NCBI RefSeq assembly: GCF_003610495.1
Contig: NZ_RAPK01000010.1
Coordinates: 344,109-408,108 of the forward strand
Reading direction: 5' to 3'
Origin: Sinobaca qinghaiensis
Lineage (GTDB): Bacteria > Bacillota > Bacilli > Bacillales > Marinococcaceae
Length of the DNA stretch: 64,000 bases
Under the pieces are notes generated by a model. That model did no database searches and was not told the origin of the DNA. It saw only the letters and a program-made list of their open reading frames with translations. Shown here in pieces: positions 9,288 to 16,988 of the stretch. Each line of letters starts with the position of its first letter. Position 1 is the first letter of the stretch. The translations under genes and the position numbers were made by a program.

Positions 9288-9563
9288 TTAAACGACGCCA
9301 TTTTTTATTTTCTTTTTCTCAAGATTTTTAGCCACACGATAGCGGACAATCTGGAGGAGCAAATCATGTGGTATTGGCTGATCAAGCGGAAATTGAACCG
9401 ATCTTTTTCCTTGCTTGTAGGGGACAGGCTCTTGCTGAAACGCCATGATACAGCTTGGTACTTGGTAAACTCCGATTTGGTGTTCGAATACTTCAAAATG
9501 TATCAAGTTGCCGTTTAACAACATCGTTGGCATATTACAGCTGATTGTCTCATAAGAATCCAT
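9288..9563 (-). pseudogene. N-terminally truncated DUF1801 (YdhG-like) gene
   Basis: The 91-residue frame matches the C-terminal two-thirds of DUF1801/YdhG-type proteins: CNMPTMLLNGNLIHFEVFEHQIGVYQ, then VQFPLDQPIPHDLLLQIVRYRVAKNLEKK. Family members normally begin about 30 residues earlier with a helical segment, which is absent here. The frame starts only 12 bases from the end of the large ATPase gene, and no ribosome binding site is evident. This suggests the 5' part was lost when the neighbouring DNA arrived. Confidence 0.6.
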
Positions 9564-9574
9564 ATTAATTTGAG

Positions 9575-12406
9575 TTATTTAGAAACAGGTATGGAACTTC
9601 TTAGTCTATCCAATTCTTCATTGATTTCTGTCTTCAAAGACTTATACTCTGAATTAGAATTTCTTTCATTTAGCACTACCAATGGATCTGCTTTATCTAT
9701 AAAATTTTGATCTTGCAACATCCTATTAGACTTGTCTATCTTGATTTGAGTTTTTACCAATTCTGATTCAAGTTCAATAATACTACTTTCTGGATTCATA
9801 TCATGTTTGAACCTTTTTATAGAATGATATATAGCTGAAACTTCATCACTGTTCTTAGAATGCACAAAGTTCAGACTATGCTCATCAAAACTATGATGTT
9901 CTTGGTTCTGAGCACTCCAGTTTATCAAATCTTTTTTAATAGATAATAGGTTTACGTTTCCTGGAAAATCATCAAGCAATTTCGTATAAATACTTTCTAA
10001 TGAAGGTTGTAATAAATTCGTTTTTCCTATATTTGTGAATCTACCAGTCAATTCAGCCTTACTATCAACACAATACTGCGTAGAGAATGTTTCGAACCAA
10101 ATTCGACAGTATATTAAAGCCTGTCGAATATCGTATTTCCTCAAGGCTTCTTTGATTTTGTCTTCAAAACCAATATTATATTGAGTAAGTACTGTCCCCA
10201 TATTTGTATGATTTATAACATAACTTATGTTGTCTACATTTTTCCTATCAATCAAAGTACTATATTGGTTACAAAACCTTTCCCAAAAAAGTCTGTCGTG
10301 AGTAGTAATTATGAGTTGAGTTTTTTTAAGAAAAGCCTCGTTGTACAACATACTAATAATATTTGCCCTATGGTCACTATCAATTGCATTCACTACATCA
10401 TCAAATATTAGGAATGGAACATTATTACTTTCTGCTACTGCTAGCATTAATGCCAACCCCAAAGCTCTAAGATGCCCCTCACTTAAAAAAGTATAAGCAT
10501 CTATCTCCATACCATCACTCTTTGTTACGTAGATTCTATAATTGCCTTTTATCAAATTAAACTTAATATTAGTAACTTGCTCTGATTTATCATCATGTGT
10601 GTTTATTAGAGAATAATATTTCAATAAAGCTTCTTCTACATTGCTTAACCTACCGCTCTCCAACTTTAACTTATAACTATTTAAATCATTATAAAATTCA
10701 GCATAGTCTTCTTTAACTTCTTGTAATAATAAATTATATTCTTCCTCTTTTTTTTCGGCTTCTCTCAAAGTCTCTTCTTGTTGAGTAAACTCTGTTAATG
10801 AACTATTTATAGTTGATAGTTTATTATTAATATAATTAAAGGATCTTAACAAAGTACTCAAGTCAGATACTTCACTATTAATTTTTTCACGTTCACGTTC
10901 GAGCTCTACAGTTTTTGTTCCTGAGACCTCAATCTCACTTGAGATAATCTCCAAATTAATGAAATATGTTTTTATTTCTTTTCTTACTTGGTATATATTT
11001 TTTATAAACTCTTCCAAATGCATTGTAGTAGAAGTAGTATCCTTTCCTTCTAACACATTTAACTTCTCTACAATTTGGTCAATTTTTTTATTTTTTAGGG
11101 ATTGGAAATTACTCGAGTTTTCTTTATAGTCACTAATCATTTTTCTAACATAATTGTAATCGTCCCTAGACAAACTTTCTTCCAAATCTTTAATTGCTTT
11201 TTTTAAATTAGTAACTTCTTTTAACTGTGCCAATTCTTTTTCCGCTTTTTTCTCTGGATGTTTAGTAACTTGGCTCAAAGGTGTTTCACATGATGGACAA
11301 TGAGTTAAATCTGAATTAATAATATTTTTTAAGGTAGTATAAAAAGATTCGTAATCCATATTTATAGCTTGTTCTGCTAATTCATCTTTCAAACCATTAT
11401 AATCTTTTAATTTTCGTATCATAAAAAATAAATTCTTTATAATCACTTTATAATCTTGATACTTAATTTGATGCTTATGTAGGCTCTCTATTTTTTCATC
11501 AATATGTTTTATATTAGAATTCTTTTCCTTTATTAGATCCTCTATTTCAGATAAACTAATTTGATATTTCTTTTTAACGTCTTCAACAATTTTATAAATA
11601 TCACTTTCGTATTCTTTCTTAATATTTAGATTAGTCTCATTGTGCTCACGTAATTTTTTTAAAGCTTTTTTTTGTTTTTCTTCAAGTAATTCGTCTATGT
11701 TAAAACTAATTGGTTTTACGAATGATGAAACTAAATTGTCCAATTCTTGCATTCCTAGTAGGTTAGCTACTATATCTTTTTCTCTTACACCTGTGTCTTT
11801 TGAACCCAATAGAGCAAATTCTTGGAGGCGATTCTTCTCAATAAAGCTGATTTGAAAATACTCATATTCTAATTCAGAAAGGCTTTCGGTGGAAAAATGG
11901 GGATGATTAAATTTTAAATCAATTTTAGGTTTTTCAGAATTTCTTTTTGCATAGTTGCTTACTGTTACATTTCTTCTCTTCGCTTCTTTAAGGTTTGAAG
12001 TTAATTTGAATTCAAATGCTTCACAAAAAGAAGTTTTTCCAGATCCATTAGGTCCAAAGAAGATATTTTTGTTTTTATTTAAAGGGATAAAGATGCCATA
12101 ATCTTCTTCGTTCAAAGAGCCAAATCCTCTAAAATTTTTAATTTGAATCGAATCAATAGTAGGATAATCATAAGTTATCCCTTCTTTTTGTTTAACCGTA
12201 AGATGGCTTATTATCTTATCACCCTTTTTGACTTTTTTACTTAGAGTATTTCTGTTTAGATTGAAATCAGCCAATTCTTCCTTAATCATGCTACTTAGCC
12301 TTCCGTCTTGCTTTAAATTTTTGTACGTTGCCCAAAGGATAAATTTATAAGTATCTGATTTCCCTTGATAATAATCTTCTATAAATTTCTTAAGATAAAA
12401 CCTCAT
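9575..12406 (-). CDS. SMC/Rad50-like AAA ATPase with zinc-hook-type CPSC motif
   Basis: A 943-residue protein. After a ~85-residue N-terminal domain comes an SMC-type ATPase: the strand IQIKNFRGFGS, Walker A GPNGSGKT at 118-125, two long coiled-coil arms, and a CPSC motif near residue 372 where a Rad50-type zinc hook would be. An ABC signature LSEGHLRALG, Walker B FLIFDDVVNAID and an H-loop (ITTHDR) follow. The last ~200 residues are helical, with features such as RQALIYCRIWFETF, and could be an effector or partner-binding domain. Similar architectures occur in RloC and Lamassu-type defence proteins, but I cannot assign this one. It stands alone, with no nuclease or LmuA-like partner next to it. 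Rich in A+T and probably horizontally acquired. Confidence 0.75.
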   Translation of the reverse strand: MRFYLKKFIEDYYQGKSDTYKFILWATYKNLKQDGRLSSMIKEELADFNLNRNTLSKKVKKGDKIISHLTVKQKEGITYDYPTIDSIQIKNFRGFGSLNEEDYGIFIPLNKNKNIFFGPNGSGKTSFCEAFEFKLTSNLKEAKRRNVTVSNYAKRNSEKPKIDLKFNHPHFSTESLSELEYEYFQISFIEKNRLQEFALLGSKDTGVREKDIVANLLGMQELDNLVSSFVKPISFNIDELLEEKQKKALKKLREHNETNLNIKKEYESDIYKIVEDVKKKYQISLSEIEDLIKEKNSNIKHIDEKIESLHKHQIKYQDYKVIIKNLFFMIRKLKDYNGLKDELAEQAINMDYESFYTTLKNIINSDLTHCPSCETPLSQVTKHPEKKAEKELAQLKEVTNLKKAIKDLEESLSRDDYNYVRKMISDYKENSSNFQSLKNKKIDQIVEKLNVLEGKDTTSTTMHLEEFIKNIYQVRKEIKTYFINLEIISSEIEVSGTKTVELEREREKINSEVSDLSTLLRSFNYINNKLSTINSSLTEFTQQEETLREAEKKEEEYNLLLQEVKEDYAEFYNDLNSYKLKLESGRLSNVEEALLKYYSLINTHDDKSEQVTNIKFNLIKGNYRIYVTKSDGMEIDAYTFLSEGHLRALGLALMLAVAESNNVPFLIFDDVVNAIDSDHRANIISMLYNEAFLKKTQLIITTHDRLFWERFCNQYSTLIDRKNVDNISYVINHTNMGTVLTQYNIGFEDKIKEALRKYDIRQALIYCRIWFETFSTQYCVDSKAELTGRFTNIGKTNLLQPSLESIYTKLLDDFPGNVNLLSIKKDLINWSAQNQEHHSFDEHSLNFVHSKNSDEVSAIYHSIKRFKHDMNPESSIIELESELVKTQIKIDKSNRMLQDQNFIDKADPLVVLNERNSNSEYKSLKTEINEELDRLRSSIPVSK

Positions 12407-12728
12407 TACAGTCCCACCTACTCCCTCCTAGTATATTCCAACGATAACACAATTTACTGAATTATTGGTATATATGTTCTCAGGCTATTTTTAATAGCTG
12501 GGAAGTATAGTTCTCTGTAATTTCCCCTTACGCTTAAAACTAATTTTTAAATTAATTTGATTTTCAATTAATAAACAACATTTCAAAATTAACGTATTGT
12601 TACATATATCTCTTACAAATAAAAAAAGCCTCCCAAAAGTTTATAAACTTTTGGAAGGCTTTTGAATTTAGTTTTAAAAAAAGCAGAACGGTTCTTAAAA
12701 TCTATGATACAAGATTTTAAAAGGCTAC
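12407..12728. other. Intergenic stretch left of the element; probable original groEL downstream region
   Basis: About 320 bases without a gene, holding the hairpin at 12,621-12,664 and a second inverted repeat (cttaaaatct / agattttaaaag) near 12,692-12,720. If the element were removed, this DNA would directly follow groEL, so these hairpins probably ended groEL transcription before the insertion. Confidence 0.5.
12621..12664. terminator. Strong bidirectional Rho-independent terminator
   Basis: A long near-perfect stem (aaagcctcccaaaagt / acttttggaaggcttt) flanked by A-run and T-run. It can end transcripts from either side; before the insertion it would lie about 65 bases downstream of groEL. 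Confidence 0.8.
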
Positions 12729-12745
12729 TACATCATGCCGCCCAT
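12729..12745. repeat. attL core, 17-bp copy of groEL 3' end
   Basis: The sequence tacatcatgccgcccat is identical to 35,695-35,711. The base before it is c, so an uninterrupted groEL here would end ATG-ATG-TAG. The sequences diverge on both sides of the repeat. Confidence 0.85.
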
Positions 12746-12746
12746 A

Positions 12747-12761
12747 CTTCTTGATAAAAGA
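12747..12761. repeat. Left subterminal inverted repeat
   Basis: The sequence cttcttgataaaaga is the exact reverse complement of 35,646-35,660. Its place one base inside the core suggests an integrase or host-factor binding site. Confidence 0.7.
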
Positions 12762-12820
12762 AACAAATTCATTTTTTTGTATTTCAGTTCATTTAAGTTG
12801 ATATATCAGTCATTAGAGCA

Positions 12821-12852
12821 GTTCACTAGGTTACGCTAGTGAACTCTTTTTT
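12821..12852 (+). terminator. Terminator positioned to end int transcription in the circular form
   Basis: A perfect 9-bp stem (gttcactag / ctagtgaac) followed by tctttttt on the plus strand. No plus-strand gene lies to its left now. In the excised circle, transcription leaving int (35,597) crosses the joined att site and meets this hairpin about 190 bases later. Confidence 0.65.
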
Positions 12853-12871
12853 ATGCTATTTGATTTAACTG

Positions 12872-12891
12872 TGTGAGCAAAATGTTAGCAT
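12872..12891 (+). promoter_or_regulatory. Left integrase arm-type site pair
   Basis: Two adjacent 8-mers (tgtgagca, tgttagca) separated by three A bases. The block agcaaaatgttagcat recurs exactly at 35,614-35,629 next to int, in the same orientation. This is typical of arm sites bound by the N-terminal domain of tyrosine integrases. Confidence 0.65.
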
Positions 12892-12910
12892 ATAATTACT
12901 AATATTTTTT

Positions 12911-12947
12911 GTAAAAAAAATCAACTAAGTGATTACTTAGTTGATTT
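12911..12947 (-). terminator. Terminator after the SpoIISB-like gene
   Basis: A 13-bp perfect stem (aaatcaactaagt / acttagttgattt) with a 4-base loop, followed on the minus strand by a run of T. It lies 10 bases past the stop of the 52-residue gene and ends the hsd/toxin-antitoxin gene run. Confidence 0.8.
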
Positions 12948-12956
12948 CTATTTGGT

Positions 12957-13115
12957 TTATACCTTTTCTAATAGTTTTCTTTCAAGCTCTCGAGAACGTT
13001 TTTCACTACTCGAATTAGACAATCTATTTGCTTTAGTAACAGGCTTTTTATTAATTTCTTTTCTTTTTAATTGTTTTTCACTAAGTCTTTTGTAAGCTTC
13101 TGGTGATAATTTCAT
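12957..13115 (-). CDS. Small basic protein, likely SpoIISB-like antitoxin
   Basis: A 52-residue frame starting MKLSPEAYKRLSEKQLKRK and ending SSSEKRSRELERKLLEKV, with a strong ribosome binding site (aaagggagagtgaac) and a terminator right behind it. It lies 66 bases downstream of a gene that looks like the SpoIISA toxin. In B. subtilis the SpoIISB antitoxin is 56 residues, basic, disordered when free, and encoded directly after spoIISA. Size, charge, order and the polar Ser-rich centre followed by a charged helix all fit; sequence similarity is weak by eye. If right, it wraps around the toxin's cytosolic domain and neutralises it. Confidence 0.55.
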   Translation of the reverse strand: MKLSPEAYKRLSEKQLKRKEINKKPVTKANRLSNSSSEKRSRELERKLLEKV

Positions 13116-13181
13116 AAAAGGTTCACTCTCCCTTTATAAGTTGTTCTTAATTTCTATACTTTATTTTATCACTTATATCAT

Positions 13182-14141
13182 TTAAATTCCATTCATTTTT
13201 ATAGCATTAAATAAATATGTCAAGTTAATAATATGGAAACCATCGACATTTTCTATATTATTAACTCTAGATTTTAAAAGTATAATTAAAGATGTCTCGT
13301 TTAAATAAATTGGAATAAGTAAATAATGTTCAACAGAGTATCTTTCCAGCTCTATAAATTGACTATCGTATAAAGTTTCAATAATATTTTCTAATACATC
13401 TGATTCATTAGTTTTGTTATTCTCCATATTTATAACCATTTCTTCATAATTAATTGTGTGCTTTTTTGATATCATGTCTATCGTATTAGTTAGTGCCTCA
13501 AAAATTTTATCACTAGCATAAGATTCTCCTAAGTTATAAACATAGGAATTAATTGAAAATGACGTACAGTAAAAATCCAAAAAAGTTCGCAAAGATTCTT
13601 CAACAGATAAATCTTTTGATATAGATCCATATGCACTTTCTGAATTTTGAATCAAGATAGAACATTCATTTGTTTTTTGTAACCATTGAAGTTGTTTTTT
13701 TCTAAAATCTTCTACATATTCATTAAATTCATTATCATGTTGAAATTCAAACTTTCCTATTTTATTTACAAACGGTGTATTAAATATTGAAATATCTATA
13801 AAAACAATACAAATAGCTGCTACAAGCAATACGAGCCATTCTTCAAATGATATCAAATTCAAATATAGACCAATGATTATGCAAAATATAAAAATAAAAT
13901 AAAGCGATCTTCTAAACTTCCTTTTATTGTCTTTATACCACTTTATTGATTTTCTTCTAAGCTTTTTTGTTTCTTCCTTCATTACTGATCGGGAACTTTT
14001 GGATAGTAAAAAGAGGATTCTCCATGGCTTTATTAAGTAATAATACCAAGTATATCCGGAGCTTACTGACCAAATAAATACTATATAAAATAACATAAAG
14101 ATTAAAGCAATTTTTAAACTAGAAAAATCCACTAAATTCAA
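13182..14141 (-). CDS. SpoIISA-like membrane toxin
   Basis: A 319-residue protein. Predicted membrane helices lie near residues 9-28, 80-97 and 104-122, followed by a cytosolic domain. The segment around the third helix and the linker (FIDISIFNTPFVNKIG, then YGSISKDLSVEESLRTFLDFY) lines up with the corresponding part of B. subtilis SpoIISA (LIDAFIFLSAYVKKL, then YGSIDAYAEGIDKLLKTYAD). SpoIISA is about 248 residues; the surplus here is mostly a basic loop between helices 1 and 2. Known SpoIISA disrupts the cell membrane of sporulating or vegetative cells unless bound by SpoIISB. The partner gene follows on the same strand. Placed 29 bases after hsdS, it may help keep the element and its restriction system. 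The assignment is from memory of the family. Confidence 0.65.
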   Translation of the reverse strand: MNLVDFSSLKIALIFMLFYIVFIWSVSSGYTWYYYLIKPWRILFLLSKSSRSVMKEETKKLRRKSIKWYKDNKRKFRRSLYFIFIFCIIIGLYLNLISFEEWLVLLVAAICIVFIDISIFNTPFVNKIGKFEFQHDNEFNEYVEDFRKKQLQWLQKTNECSILIQNSESAYGSISKDLSVEESLRTFLDFYCTSFSINSYVYNLGESYASDKIFEALTNTIDMISKKHTINYEEMVINMENNKTNESDVLENIIETLYDSQFIELERYSVEHYLLIPIYLNETSLIILLKSRVNNIENVDGFHIINLTYLFNAIKMNGI

Positions 14142-14170
14142 AAGCTACACCTACTTCTAATAACTTTTAT

Positions 14171-15523
14171 TTATAATTGACCTTTAAAAGCTTTAGACAA
14201 GATTGATTTTTGTAGAACCTCTATTTTTCCTTCAAAATATTTAATATTTTCAATACAGGTATTTTCATTTTCAATAATTTTGTCTAGTTTTTCCACTATA
14301 GTCTTTTGCTTACTAAGACTTGGTAAAGAAAAAGTCATTTTTTTGAATATTGATAAACTGATTTTTTGTTGAGCTACGCCTTTACTCATTTTCAATATTT
14401 GTTTTTTTACTATAGGTGATTCTATAACATACTTTATAAAGTTGTTATCTGCTAAAGCAGGATTCACCTTTAATTTTATACAATCAGCCGTAATAATAGC
14501 TTTTGTTACGTTTGAGGGACATAAATCTACGTCTCCTGGTGGATCTCCCATTTTTGTAACTAAAATATCTCCACTTGTTACTGAATGCTTATTTAGTTTT
14601 TCTGCTTTTTTTTCTGAAACATATTTTCTATTCAATAAATAATTGGAACTTCTAATATTTTTAACAAAAATTAATGGAACTCCTTCAGTGGAATAATCAG
14701 TAACTTTCAGATCGCTTCCAAAAGGACCGATAGCAATTGAGTACTTATCTTTAGCTGCAATTGATTCGAAGTTTGTAATAATCCATTTTTTTGCATTTTC
14801 CTTTTGTTCAAAAAAATATTCTATACTCTCATCATCTAATATTTCAATGGAACTACTATTCACATTCTCCATAAATTCATCAAAAATGGCCGCTCTACGC
14901 AGTTCAAAAGAGCTTTTTGCCTCTTCCATTAGTTTTTTTGCCTGATAGATTTTTTCTACTAATACTTCAATTTTTCTTGCTATACTTATTTGAGTTTTTA
15001 AAGGAGGTAACGCTATAGGATAATTTTCAACCAATTTTGGTTTTGCTCTAGTAAGCGAACCACCAACTCCTGAGACATCTTTTGTAATTAGTTTTCGGAA
15101 ATAAGGGGATTGAAGCAAATATAATAAGTATTTAGGTTCTACAAAGTTCTCATTAGATATAACAATCCATTCAGTTGAAGCTATTAGTGGGTATTCATTT
15201 TCTTCTCCAACTAACCATACTCTGTTAATTCTAGGATTAATTTTGCTTAATAAAATTTCATTCTTGGAGATCATTTGTTTATTAGATTTGATATCTTTTC
15301 CTCTCGTCTTTTCAGGCTTAGATGTAGGGAAACTCGGTATGCTATATAATTCAAATATTTGTTCTTGATCTCTAGTTGGATTGATTGATCTTTTTTTTGA
15401 ACTATTAATATCTTTTAAATAAACCCACTTCCAACTTTCAGGAATTTCAAAAGGCTGTTCTTCTAACGGTACTACTGGCAATGCATAAAAATTTTCAGTA
15501 ATATATTTCTCTGAATTAGTCAT
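14171..15523 (-). CDS. hsdS: Type I restriction-modification specificity subunit HsdS
   Basis: A 450-residue protein with two target-recognition domains, each followed by a conserved helical spacer: LPPLKTQISIARKIEVLVEKIYQAK near residues 172-196 and LPSLSKQKTIVEKLDKIIENE near 395-415. The C-terminus ends SILSKAFKGQL, a standard HsdS ending. It supplies the DNA sequence specificity of the HsdR2M2S complex and pairs with HsdM for methylation. Its start overlaps the end of hsdM by eight bases. Both recognition domains look complete, and no inverted repeats or second hsdS copy suggest phase variation. The target sequence cannot be read from the protein. Confidence 0.92.
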   Translation of the reverse strand: MTNSEKYITENFYALPVVPLEEQPFEIPESWKWVYLKDINSSKKRSINPTRDQEQIFELYSIPSFPTSKPEKTRGKDIKSNKQMISKNEILLSKINPRINRVWLVGEENEYPLIASTEWIVISNENFVEPKYLLYLLQSPYFRKLITKDVSGVGGSLTRAKPKLVENYPIALPPLKTQISIARKIEVLVEKIYQAKKLMEEAKSSFELRRAAIFDEFMENVNSSSIEILDDESIEYFFEQKENAKKWIITNFESIAAKDKYSIAIGPFGSDLKVTDYSTEGVPLIFVKNIRSSNYLLNRKYVSEKKAEKLNKHSVTSGDILVTKMGDPPGDVDLCPSNVTKAIITADCIKLKVNPALADNNFIKYVIESPIVKKQILKMSKGVAQQKISLSIFKKMTFSLPSLSKQKTIVEKLDKIIENENTCIENIKYFEGKIEVLQKSILSKAFKGQL

Positions 15524-16988
15524 ACTTCATCACTCCTGAAACTCCCACTTTGGTTTCTTCTGTATTTTCTGGTTTATTATTTTTAACTTCTTTTAGTTCA
15601 CTTACTACCTCATTTAATAAGCCGATAGCTTCTTCTAACTTATCGATTGTTTCTTCTGCTGATTCTATAGGATCTGGTAGATTATCATAAGCTTCAAGAG
15701 ATTCATCCGCAATAAGACCAATGTCTAGACTATTATTTTTCTTTTTTATTTCTTCTAATGTAAATAAATTCCAACGTTTATCAGAAACGTTTTCTCTATT
15801 ATCAGAAAAGTAGGCCGTTTGAAAGTCATTAAAATGTTTTTCTCTTAACGGTGTCCGCTTTCCAAACTTATCCATGTTTGTTCTCATATCATAGACCCAT
15901 ACATTTTTTGTATTTTCTACATCGCTCTTACCACGAGTGAAAAAGAGAACATTAGTCTTAACACCTTGAGCATAAAAAATACCTGTAGGAAGACGAAGGA
16001 TGGTATGAAGGTTACACTTATCCATAAGATCTTTCCTGATTTTTTCTCCAGTTCCATCTTCAAACAAAACATTGTCTGGAAGAACCACTGCTGCACGAGC
16101 TTTGCCATCTGCTTTAAGTGAACGATATATATGTTGTAAGAAATTCAACTGTTTATTTGTAGTTGTAAAAGTGAAATCATCTCGCGTTGGTCGTTCACCT
16201 CCTTGTTTTGTTCCAAAAGGAGGATTAGTCATAATAACATCGTATCCTTTAAGTCCTTTTCCCATCTCAGATAATGTATCACCTAACCGAATATCTCCCT
16301 GAATATCATGTAACATCGCATTCATAAGAGCTAATCGATGGGTATCTTTTACTAACTCTACCCCTGTAAAAGCTTTCTTAGTTTGAAATTCAGCTTCTAG
16401 CTGACCTAAATCAAAATAATCATCTGTTTTTTCGCGTATATGACGATCTGCTGCAATCATAAAACCAAACGTTCCTGCTGCCGGGTCATTACATTTCTCT
16501 CCTGGTTGTGGATCTACTGTTTTAACGATCGCATCAATAAGGGGACGTGGCGTGAAGTATTGCCCCGCTCCAGACTTAGTTTCGCTAGCATTTTTTTCTA
16601 GCAAACCTTCATACAAATCACCGAGGCCTTCTTCTTTAGCACTGTACCAATCTAAATTATCGATCGATCGAATAATTTTTTCTAAATTTTTCGGTTCATC
16701 TATATTAGTTTGGGCATTAACATAGATTTGCTTTAATGTGTCACTCTCTTGCTGGCCCAAATCAATTAATAACTTTTGGTAATGTGTCTTCAGTTCAATA
16801 CCATGCAACTTTTGAAGGGAGTCCCATCGATATTTCTCTGGTATCTTTTCCTCTTGTTCTGTTTCTTTCATCATTTTTAAGAATAAGAGATAAGTGAGTT
16901 CCGTTACATACTGATGATATGTGATCCCATCATCTCTTAACACGTTACATAAATTCCAAAGTTTTTGTACTATATCTTGATTTCCCAT
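15516..16988 (-). CDS. hsdM: Type I restriction-modification methyltransferase HsdM
   Basis: A 490-residue N6-adenine DNA methyltransferase. An N-terminal HsdM helical domain (from DIVQKLWNLCNVLRDDG) is followed by SAM-binding motif I (DPAAGTFGFMIAA near residue 166) and catalytic motif IV NPPF near residue 254. The length is typical. It methylates the host's recognition sites to protect them and forms the core of the restriction complex. The gene begins one base after hsdR ends and overlaps hsdS by eight bases, so the order is hsdR-hsdM-hsdS in a single operon. All key motifs appear intact. Confidence 0.95.
   Translation of the reverse strand: MGNQDIVQKLWNLCNVLRDDGITYHQYVTELTYLLFLKMMKETEQEEKIPEKYRWDSLQKLHGIELKTHYQKLLIDLGQQESDTLKQIYVNAQTNIDEPKNLEKIIRSIDNLDWYSAKEEGLGDLYEGLLEKNASETKSGAGQYFTPRPLIDAIVKTVDPQPGEKCNDPAAGTFGFMIAADRHIREKTDDYFDLGQLEAEFQTKKAFTGVELVKDTHRLALMNAMLHDIQGDIRLGDTLSEMGKGLKGYDVIMTNPPFGTKQGGERPTRDDFTFTTTNKQLNFLQHIYRSLKADGKARAAVVLPDNVLFEDGTGEKIRKDLMDKCNLHTILRLPTGIFYAQGVKTNVLFFTRGKSDVENTKNVWVYDMRTNMDKFGKRTPLREKHFNDFQTAYFSDNRENVSDKRWNLFTLEEIKKKNNSLDIGLIADESLEAYDNLPDPIESAEETIDKLEEAIGLLNEVVSELKEVKNNKPENTEETKVGVSGVMKYD

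Noticed and set aside
12872..12891. CRISPR-like short repeats (tgttagca pairs)
   Set aside because: Only two copies at each element end and no spacers or cas genes. They fit integrase arm sites.
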